From NCBI GenBank assembly GCA_018398815.1, contig CM031618.1:49058546-49122545 (forward strand): a stretch of DNA of 64,000 nucleotides. Direction: 5' to 3'. Shown piece after piece: positions 55,636 through 64,000 of the stretch (positions within the stretch are counted from its first letter, which is position 1; each line of letters starts with the position of its first letter). The notes under the pieces were generated by a model. The model was not told the origin of the DNA, ran no database searches, and saw only the letters and a program-made list of their open reading frames with translations. Source of the DNA: Conus ventricosus. Lineage: Eukaryota; Mollusca; Gastropoda; Neogastropoda; Conidae. The position numbers and the translations under genes were made by a program.

Positions 55636-57734
55636 GTGAGTGTGTGTATAGATAAAAGAAGTGAAAGAAGTATGACAGAAAATATAACGGCCCAACCTCT
55701 GGTTCAGCTTTTGTCCAGTCATGGTACAATTCAGTCTTTAATTGAAAAAGATAAAGGCTTGAGGTTAGAATTGATTTCTGTTTTTACCCCCCTCGTTGTA
55801 ACTTGAAGTAAACCGTCCTCTAATTGCTAGACATCTGTGTGGAATGTTGACTGTCGTAGCTGACAAAAACCAGTGCCATGGGTCACCCTAACCATATACT
55901 GTCAATTCACTGGCTAGTCCAGCCATTGGTTGTGTGATGTGTGGTGCATGACGTCGCCTACTCCGATCCAGCCAGCAGGATCCTAGGGTTTGCATGTTGA
56001 TTGGTTATTCATGACTGTGTGTGTGCCGTGTGTGTGTGTGTGTGCGCACGCGTGTGTGTGTGTGCGCGCACACGTGCATGTGTGTGAGTATGTAAGCATT
56101 TTTGGCAAACTCTTGTAAGAAATGACTATTTTCCTCAATTCCTCAATGTTTCCCTAATTTTGAAAAGACAGTGTGGTGATGCAATGGAGGAGCGTTATGG
56201 GAGAGGGAGGGAGGGAGGGAGGGAGGAAGCGGAGGGGAAATAACTCATGCCTGTGTGACATTCTGGTTGTGGCTTAGGATGAACTTTCACAGGTCTGGTG
56301 ATCTGGTCTCCTGGCAGAAGAAAGAAAATCACAGTGTTTGTATTTTTCCATTGTGTTCAACAGCAGAGCTTTGAAAGCTTCCACAGTATCTGGTTCTGTA
56401 AAAATCTAAAGAGGTGATTGATCCCGGCAGCTCGATTTCTTTTGGTATCTGTATATTTTAAGACGGTGGCCTGGCAGGTGTGGTCAGTTACTTAGCTTAC
56501 TGTTTATGACTCCCCCCCCCCACCCCTCTTCTTTTTTTTTTGCTCTGTGACATTGTAGATAGCTTATCTTATTTATTTCTTTACGATATCAGTTCTTGAT
56601 TGTGTTTTTGTTTTTTCCTTTTTGTATATATATGAAGGTTTGGATAGAAACAAAGAGAGAGAGATATGGAAAAAAAATTGCAGAACAAAAGATCCTAATG
56701 TGTGATTGAAACGGGACAGCATTGTCTGTTCTCTCGGGAATGAAATGTAATAGGGAATGAAATGTAATAGGGAATGAAATGTAATACAGCTCTGCTCAAC
56801 TGTTCTGGGCCTCAAAGGTCATTCGTCGGAGGTTGATTGTTGAGCTGCCCCAGTTTTGACCAGCCTGCCATATACTTGTTTATTAATGGTGCAAAAATTT
56901 TTGTTCTCTACGATTCAGGATTGCTGATCTGTAGGGCTAAGTAATCGATCGATGCCAAGTTTGCAGGAGGTCTGGGAACTGTTCAGATCAGCTCCAAGGG
57001 AAGTAACCACATGCAAGTTTTCCTGTGGTGAAGAGGTTTTTATTCTCTTGCGCAAATGGAAAAAAACAACAACAACTTGACATAGACTTGCATTTTCCTG
57101 TAGGAAGGAAATGTTTTATGTGGCGGAAATACCCAAAGTAGGTGTATGGAGATCAGAAAACGAAAAGCAGAAGTGAAATTTATGGACAAGCAAACATTGA
57201 TTTCACAGGGCAGTTTGACAGTTGAAAGTCAGTAAGCCTATCATTAATCTATTCCAGTTGAGCTGACATAAACATACACTGAATGTTGTGTGATGTGCCT
57301 CTTCCTTCTTTAGTTCATGCAGTGGGTATATTGTGTCATGGCATATGACATATCGCACACATATAAAAATCCCATATCGTCTACAGAAATTGCGATGACC
57401 TGTATTTATCTATCTATATTTTGTTTTGTTTTTAATCTGGAAGGCACATGTTGTGTGTTTTGACAGGTTTTTTTTCAGTAATGGGCTGGGATGGAAAGTG
57501 GAAGGGAAGGAGTGGAGGTGGATTAGACGGGGGTGGGGGGGGGGGGGGGGGAGTGGAGGGAGTTGAAACCCTCAGCCTCACAACCCAGCTCCCTGACCCG
57601 AGCCCATCCCTAGCCACAACTCAAAATTCTCTTCACACTTCAATGCTTTACAGTAAGATAAAAAAACACAAAAAAAACCTGCTCACAATAAGAGCTTTCT
57701 GGGGGAAAAAAAGGGGGGGGGGGGGGAGAAAAAA
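54910..57734. other. Intergenic or 3' flanking sequence
   Basis: Mostly unique AT-rich DNA with TG microsatellites at about 55230-55360, 55578-55640 and 56018-56090, and GGGA repeats at about 56203-56225. No gene is recognised. Confidence 0.5.
55578..55640 (+). repeat. (TG)n microsatellite
   Basis: TG run of about 60 bp. A second, more interrupted TG-rich region precedes it at about 55230-55355. Confidence 0.95.
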
Positions 57735-58580
57735 TATGGGAGTTGGTGGAATGAATGAGTCAAAGGTAATGTTGGTATGCTGTCATTGTACTTGTGTGTG
57801 TGGGAGACGGTTGTGAGTGTGGTGGGTGGGGTGGGGGGATGAATGGGTCAAAGGTAACGTTGGTATGCTATCCATCGTACTTGTGTGTGTGTGGGAGACG
57901 GTTATGAGTGTGGTGGGGGTGGGGGGTATGAATGGGTCAAAGGTAACGTTGGTATGCTATCCATCGTACTTGTGTGTGTGTGGGAGACGGTTGTGAGTGT
58001 GGTGGGGTGGGGGGATGAATGGGTCAAAGGTAACGTTGGTATGCTATCCATCGTACTTGTGTGTGTGTGGGAGACGGTTGTGAGTGTGGTGGGGGTGGGG
58101 GGAATGAATGGGTCAAAGAAGGTAACGTTGGTATGCTATCATCGTACTGTGTGTGTGTGGGGAGACGGTTGTGAGTGTGGTGGGGGTGGGGGGAAAGAAT
58201 GGGTAAAAGAAGTAACGTTGGTATGCTATCATCGTACTTGTGTGTGTGGGAGACGGTTGTGAGTGTGGTGGGGGGGGGGGGTTGAATGGGTCAAAGAAGG
58301 TAATGTTAGTATGCTATCATCGTACTCGGGTGTGTGGGAGAGGGTTTGTGAGTGTGGTGGGGGTGGGGGGATGAATGGGTCAAAGAAGTTAATGTTAGTA
58401 TGCTATCATCGTACTGGGTGTGTGGGAGACGGTTGTGAGTGTGGTGGGGGTGGGGCATGAATGGGTCAAAGAAGTTAATGTTAGTATGCTATCATCTTTA
58501 CTCGGGTGTGTGGGAGACGGTTGTGATTTGTGGTGGGGGTGGGGGCATGAATGGGTCAAAGGTAACAAAGGGTTTGTGAG
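57735..58580 (+). repeat. 84-91-bp minisatellite
   Basis: About nine copies of a unit containing GAATGGGTCAAAGGTAACGT, TGGTATGCTATC, CATCGTACTTGTGTGTG and GGGAGACGGTTGTGAGTGTG, followed by a G-rich stretch of variable length. GAGACG falls at about 57804, 57895, 57984 and 58071, giving the period. Subtypes AACGTTGG (left) and AATGTTAG (right) segregate. Confidence 0.94.
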
Positions 58581-58633
58581 CGTGGTGGTGGTGGTGGTGT
58601 GGATTTGTAGTGTTGTTATTGTAAATGTCTTCC

Positions 58634-58635
<2 letters not shown>

Positions 58636-58696
<61 letters not shown>
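58636..58696 (+). repeat. Poly-C tract of about 60 bases
   Basis: Uninterrupted C run of about 60 bases immediately after the 84-91-bp minisatellite. The exact length is unreliable in any sequencing technology. Strongly i-motif/G-quadruplex forming in principle. Confidence 0.9.
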
Positions 58697-58699
<3 letters not shown>

Positions 58700-61464
58700 A
58701 TTTACCTTATCCCTCTCTGCTGTACATAGACGCTTCCAAAGAAAAAAATTGTAACATGTGGATAATACCCACAGAAACTGTGTGGTGGAGATAGCTCTGA
58801 AATAAGAAATGGGTGCTGAGGAGAGATAGTTAAAAAAAAAAAGTAAAAGGATTTTTTTTTAAATGGTGGAGTGTACAACACCCCCAAAATGAGAGTGTAC
58901 ACATCCCAAAATGAGAGTGTACAACATCCCAACAATGACTTAATGAAAGTGGTGCTAAGCGCTAGTGTTACACAGTTGATGTACAAACCAGTGCCTGGTG
59001 CTTTTTGAAATTTATCATTTTTAAATTTTTTTTGTTTATTTCTTTATATATATACACGGGTCATTTGCAGAACAACAGAATGCCCAGAATGGGATTTACC
59101 CGTGTCCGTTTCAGAGTGGTCATGCAGTAGTAATTCATTCTGATGAGGCTGAAGGCCCGATTTTTCCCGTGAAAGGAAAGCCTTCACATTCAGTGAAAAA
59201 ACAAAAGAGAGAAAGAAACTCCCAGCTAAACCAGGGAGGATTCAGGTGAGCTAATTGTTGGCGTGACATCATTTACCTGAGCAGAATATGACCTGGTGAT
59301 ATTATTTCCTTGCGAAGTTGTTGAGCTCTAAAGCTGTTCTCGCACCAGGCAAGTGTTTTTTTGCACCAGGCCAAGTGTTTCAATACGCAGCAAAAGATTT
59401 GCTCTTGCTCCCCAGCTTTCTTTGCCTCGCCGTTCGTGGTCACTCCCGGTGAGTTAGCGGGAAAGCAGTATGCAATTGAAATCGACTGGTCACCTGACTA
59501 AGACAATATTCATTGCTCGCTTTGACGGTCCACTCTGTGTGTTTGTTTAGGCCTTTTGCCTTTGTTGCATTATTGATGAGTATGACATTACAAGTAGAAT
59601 CATGGTTTGACATGGAATACGGTCCACTCTGTGTGTTTGTTTAGGCCTTTTGCCTTTGTTGCATTATTGATGAGTATGACATTACAAGTAGAATCATGGT
59701 TTGACATGGAATTTGAAAAGCGAGAATGAATTCTCAATCGATGTTGATGGGGAAGGTGCATGAAAACAAAAGAAAATTCAAGCCCAGAGGAGGTGGTGGG
59801 TTACAGAGCACATGACCTTCACCTTTGCTTTGATTAGGTGATCACCTTCACTTTGTGAAAGTAGAGCATGTTCAGCTTCCCTAACTGGGCAAGTCATTGT
59901 TCTTGCACTTGCTTACTCAGGTGGTCACACTTGCCGACGGTCAGGGCCAAAATGAGCGCTTGACCAAGCGACTTACCTGGTGTTACTTCTGAAAGGCTGT
60001 AGTTAGTGATTGGCCTAGCGTGAATCCGGACCTGTTCTGTAGTAACTACAATGTTTGATGAGAAATACTTCCAAGAACAAATTCCAGGTTAATAGCATTG
60101 CTTTTAGGAATACTAAGTAGGGTTTTTTGAAAGAAATTGTTTTGTTTTGTACCATTTGTGATAGACATGTTTTCCAATCGGGTTCTTGTCTTGATCTGTG
60201 TCATTTTCACGGTCGCTTTTTGCTTTCCTTTCTCGGAGTACTAACTCAGTCATGTGTCTGTAATATCATGGTTGATGGATGGACAGCCCGTTGCTGGGGG
60301 ATGTTTGTGGAGGAGGGATATCGGGTCACTGTGTAACCGTCACTGGTGGAATGTCCTTGGTGTCCCCAATTGTAGCTGCTTGCCTGTACACTGCTGATAC
60401 GGATGTGAAGTACTACTACCCTTGGGTCCCTCTCGTTCAGAAGTTGGTGGTCTGGTTGTCATGGTTGGAACCATCATGTGTTAATATCACTGCAGACTGA
60501 TGAAGAGTTGAGGGCATGCCCCCCCCCAGTCAGTCGATATTGTCATTGTAAATTAGAGAACTCCTGATTGTCTCATGCTTCACTGCCATGCAGAAAGTTG
60601 CTGCTTCCTTTTTTTTTTTCTTTTTTTTTTTAAATGCTGCTGTTTTTTTTTGTGTTTTTTTTTAATGGCTGTGTTTAAAGAAAAACAGATTTTTATTGTT
60701 TCATATCTTGTGTGCATGAGTGGATTGTGAAATTTGCTGTGTTTTAAGAAAATGACAGTTGCTGTGTTTTTATAAGTGTTACTCTAGGAAAAATAAAGGA
60801 AAAAACCACACAGATGAAAGTTCTTGAGTGGGATTATGTGTGTGTGTAAAAGAGATCATGATTATCAGTTGAAAATGAACTCGTTACATGCTTTTCATGT
60901 TATCAAAAGCAGACACAGGCTGTATCACCAAATAATTCCTCCCAATAATATTAATTGGTTACAAATTGTACGGAATGTGCATTTTAATTGTCACCAGATT
61001 TTAGATTATAATGAGAGAGAAAAAGAAGAAAGGTATGTGTTTGAGTCTACGAAACATTAGCTTTTTTTTTTCTTTCGGTTCTTGTTCCTCTGTTTTTCGG
61101 CAGGAGGGAGGGGAGTCAGATATACAAAATATTTTCTGTTTTCCCACTGATCATTCCACACACACACACACACACACACCCTCCATCCAAGATGCTGAAC
61201 CCTTTCCAAGCAAGTTAAACCCAGGTCGGTTTTGTTGCAGCCCATTGCAGCTGTTAGCTCTTAATTCAGTACAGAACTAACAAAAAAAAAAAGGTTAAAA
61301 GTCCTTTCAGTCTTCAGATGTTCGTTCATGAAATACATGGGTTTGCATATGTCCAACTTACCCTACTCCTCGTAGCGCATGGTTCATTCGCTCCATTTGT
61401 TAAAACCCCTGCATCTCTCCAGGCCAGGGAATTATCAGACTTTTCTTCTTTTTCTTTTCTTTTT
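58697..61464. other. Intergenic sequence
   Basis: AT-rich DNA with no gene recognised. It includes three AATGAGAGTGTACA-type units at about 58885-58930, a 94-bp duplication (listed separately), T-rich runs at about 60605-60665 and a short CA run at about 61157-61180. Confidence 0.5.
59525..59712 (+). repeat. 94-bp tandem duplication
   Basis: Two virtually identical copies beginning ACGGTCCACTCTGTGTGTTT at 59525 and 59619. They include TAGGCCTTTTGCCTTTGTTG and GAATCATGGTTTGACATGGA. Confidence 0.95.
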
Positions 61465-61905
61465 TTGCTGTCCCAACTTCTGTGCCACCTCAGTGGCAGT
61501 GCACCCATGCCGCTCATCATTCCGACACCTCGTCCACAGCCACAGCCCGGTTGGTCCCGCCACAGCCCAGGCACCGGCAATCCACAGGGAGCAGTCATTG
61601 TCAAGTCGTCAAGAGGCAACCCACGGAGGAGACACTGCACTGCAGCCGAGTCATTTTGGTGGTGCGTGTTCTGATCCAACATACGCAGGACACCACCTAC
61701 TAAGCTCCATACTGACGACAATAATTGCTTAGTCGTGGAGCCGGCGTGGTTGAGCTCTCCCTCCGGAGGGTGCCACCACGTCCTGAATTATCAGACTTTG
61801 TTCAGCTGTCACCTTCTGTTTGCACCGTTTCCACTTTCTAAGATCCAGAGGGCATCACAACAGATCAGTCTGACAGTCCCCATGGACTTGCTGATACTGA
61901 AGACT
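61465..61905 (+). repeat. Dispersed short element, copy 3 (longest)
   Basis: About 440 bp. It shares with copy 2 CCACAGCCACAGCCCGG, CAATCCACAGGGAGCAG and GATCCAACATACGCAGGACA. It continues through GGAGCCGGCGTG and CCTCCGGAGGGTGCCACCAC into CCCCATGGACTTGCTGATAC, a 3' part also present in copy 4. Confidence 0.8.
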
Positions 61906-63239
61906 TTGATTCAATCTTGTCAGAGGACAGGGAGAAAAAAAATGCCCGGTAACGACACACAACGTTACTTGTCAAGGAGCGTGAAACCTCTCACAAAAGG
62001 CACTAAACGCTTAGAGGCAAAGGGACGTTGTACGTAGTATACAAATAGGTAATAGGCCCATTAACCAGGGTACCTTACCCATCACACACAGCCGAACTGT
62101 GTCAAGGAGGACGAAGTGGTCAGATGACAGATGGCACCTAAGGTAGTAGAGAGTTCGGACCTGCCCGATAGCGAAAGGGGGAAGGGATGTAACCACTACG
62201 AGCGCTGGACACTTAGTCAGCTGAGGTTCTTTTGTAAACAGTCAGTGAACCCAGAGGTGAGAAATTGAACCCAGAGGTGGGTGAAAGAGACGAAGAAGAA
62301 GAGTTCTACGTCGAGATCCCAAAGACGACCACGAAGACCCAGTCCTGAAGCCTGGAGCCAGTCAACCAAGGGCATCACCATCAAGAAGTGCTGAAGAAGA
62401 CGTGAAGAAACTTTTCCAAGAACTGTGGTGTGGTGTGAAAGCGTGGTTGTGTGTGTGAAAACCTGGCCAGGTAAGAAGTCATTTTTTTTAAATTTTAACC
62501 CGGGATTAGGAAGTATTGATCTTTATGTTTTGATATTTCATTGTGTGCGATTGATTGTTCATGATTAATTATAAGTAGCATAGAAATTGTATTTCTTGTT
62601 CTCAGTCGCGTTAGGAAAGAATCGAATGCGTGACATCCCATTCCCAGAGAGAGGTGAATGTTTGATGGGCGCATGAGTGTGCATATGCGTGTATGAGTGC
62701 AAAAATAACCTTGGTGTGTTAAGCCTGACTAATAATACATCAACTTAGTGCACTTAAGCAATACCATCACGATTTCCCCCGTCCTGGACATTACCCCTAT
62801 CCTCTCCCCCGTCTCAAGTCTTTTGCTTTCTCCCCCCACCCCCCCCCCCCCTCACCCTCCCTTTCTTACTGCACCAGACCAAGAGCTTGCTGCCCTCAAG
62901 TGCAGCAGAGTCTTCAACATAAGTATTAATATAGGGAGGGGAATGCTGCGGACTCGGTTGGAAAGACTGGGACCACACAGTCGAGCTTCATCCACTTAAT
63001 GGATGCATTTCTGAGAGTGTTGCTCAAATTCCCTGACCAACACTGCAGGTGCTTGTATCTCTCGGGCCTGGTTGACGCCGGGATATATTATGAAAGGAAG
63101 CGTAGAGTACAGCCCTGTCATGTAGTCTCAGACTGAAATGGAAATCCGTAGCATCATCTTAATCATCCCCATTCTCATCGATCAGCATAAAAAAAGTCTC
63201 AAATTCTGTGTCCCTTCATGCCCTGCTCCCATGGTGACC
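61906..63239. other. Sequence without a recognised gene; possible leader or LTR at 62230-62470
   Basis: Most is unremarkable. At about 62230-62470 there is a purine-rich, GAAGAA/ACGA-rich stretch with a short duplication (GAACCCAGAGGTG). It ends AACCTGGCCAG directly before GTAAGAAG, a strong splice donor consensus. That could be a 5' UTR exon or part of a retroelement leader. I find no partner sequence in the window. A poly-C tract lies at about 62836-62852. Confidence 0.3.
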
Positions 63240-63650
63240 TCAATTTCGATGTCCTCTCCACGTCTGTGGCGTTGGTTTGGTTCCCTCGGGGTCACCGGTA
63301 TCGGTGAGTCCATAGGGGCTGTCGTTGGACGGACGTGGTGGCGCCCTCCGGAGGGACAGCTCACTCACGCCGGCTCTGCGACTAATTATTGTTGTCAGTA
63401 GGAGGCTTAGTACGTGGTGTCCTGCGTATGTTGGATCAGAACAGGCGCCACTGAACACCACCGAAGTGACTCAGCAGCGTACAGTGTCTTCTCCGGTGGG
63501 GTTGCCTCTTGCATTGACTTGACTGCCTCTCTGTGGATTTTGTCGGTTGCGGGGCCACCGGCTGGGCCGAACGGGCTGTGGATGCGGACGGGGTGTGCGC
63601 GAGGTGGGACAGCGGAGAAAGGTGGAAAAGAGGCTGGGAAGAAAAATAAA
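63240..63650 (-). repeat. Dispersed short element, copy 4 (inverted)
   Basis: Reverse complement of copies 2 and 3: GATACCGGTGACCCCGAGGG, GGAGGGCGCCACCACGTCC (read on the - strand), AGCCGGCGTGAGTGAGCTG and GATCCAACATACGCAGGACA. It runs out at an A-rich run (63644-63663 on the + strand), which on the - strand lies at the 5' side as poly-T. Confidence 0.8.
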
Positions 63651-63788
63651 AAAAAAAAAAAAAGGTAGAAACGTACTCTAGTAAACATAGGTTGAATACA
63701 AACACGGATGTGGGGGGCAAGGGTGCTTTACGGAGAAGGGGGGTTATTTGGAGCTTGGTGGGACGGAACGTTGGGTGGGGTTGAAGCG

Positions 63789-63825
63789 GGGGGGGGGGGG
63801 GGGGGGGGGGGTGGGGGGGGGGGGG
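63789..63825 (+). repeat. Poly-G tract
   Basis: About 35 G residues with one T interruption. Sequence from 63651 to the window end otherwise shows nothing recognisable. Confidence 0.92.
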
Positions 63826-64000
63826 TATGGGAGTGGAATATATTCCTATTACATATCGATAGTATGTCCATTCTGGTGCGGCAAGACCAGTGACAGACCA
63901 GCTTGCGGGATAGACGTTGAAAGACTTGAAGAGGTGGGTGGGGTTGGGTGGAGGATGAAAAAAAGTACTTACCCTACCACACAAGCGAACAGCGGTGTGA

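Noticed and set aside
62230..62470. 5' UTR exon ending at the strong donor GTAAGAAG
   Set aside because: No coding exon, promoter or partner sequence was found in the remaining 1.5 kb, so it is mentioned only as a possibility.
62748..62999. 83-codon + strand ORF containing APDQELAALKCSRVFN
   Set aside because: Half of it is poly-Pro from CT/C-rich sequence; no domain or splice context supports it.

Overview
This is eukaryotic, intron-rich animal DNA carrying the 3' part of one recognisable host gene on the + strand: Drosha, the nuclear RNase III of the microRNA Microprocessor. Nine exons between 14716 and 50560 encode the end of RNase IIIa, RNase IIIb, the dsRNA-binding domain and an unusual Ser/Arg-rich C-terminus. 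The dense (CA)n/(CT)n arrays, tRNA-type SINE, DUF7869-type transposon gene and Gmr1-like Ty3/gypsy element suggest a lophotrochozoan, most likely a mollusc (gastropod). That taxonomic call is inference.

Layout. 1-13514 is a satellite of two related tandem repeats (28/29-bp type A and 44-bp type B) in the order A-B-A-B, probably inside an upstream Drosha intron. 14085-14690 is a 25-bp minisatellite abutting the first exon seen. Exons lie at 14716, 16061, 19251, 21320, 23034, 38649, 39056, 45353 and 49929. The introns hold most of the other content: a hAT-like TIR element (17452-18983), a TIR element nested in another (19852-21039), a complete but internally deleted LTR retrotransposon on the - strand (24164-31385), a broken DUF7869 gene on the - strand (32110-33175), a 50-bp minisatellite beside exon 6, a tRNA-derived SINE followed by a 41-bp minisatellite (42425-44852), a TIR element with a duplicated 528-bp module (45682-47171), a CCGTTA-rich repeat block (47200-49060) and a MITE inside that block (48119-48696). 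Downstream of Drosha (50561-64000) I see a long candidate 3' UTR, three of four copies of a dispersed short element, minisatellites and homopolymers, but no gene I can name.

Exons 1-4, 8 and 9 read cleanly. Exons 5, 6 and 7 carry small indels that break the frame, although the flanking residues are strongly Drosha-like. The right-hand LTR also has many single-base deletions relative to the left. The simplest reading is that about 23.0-39.2 kb is poorly polished sequence. Decay of the gene is the alternative.

I found no convincing new biological system. The items most worth checking are the Ser/Arg-rich tail of Drosha, the two-family satellite with strong strand asymmetry and splice-donor-like units, the retrotransposon that lost both its RT and integrase cores, and the TIR elements carrying zinc-finger exons.
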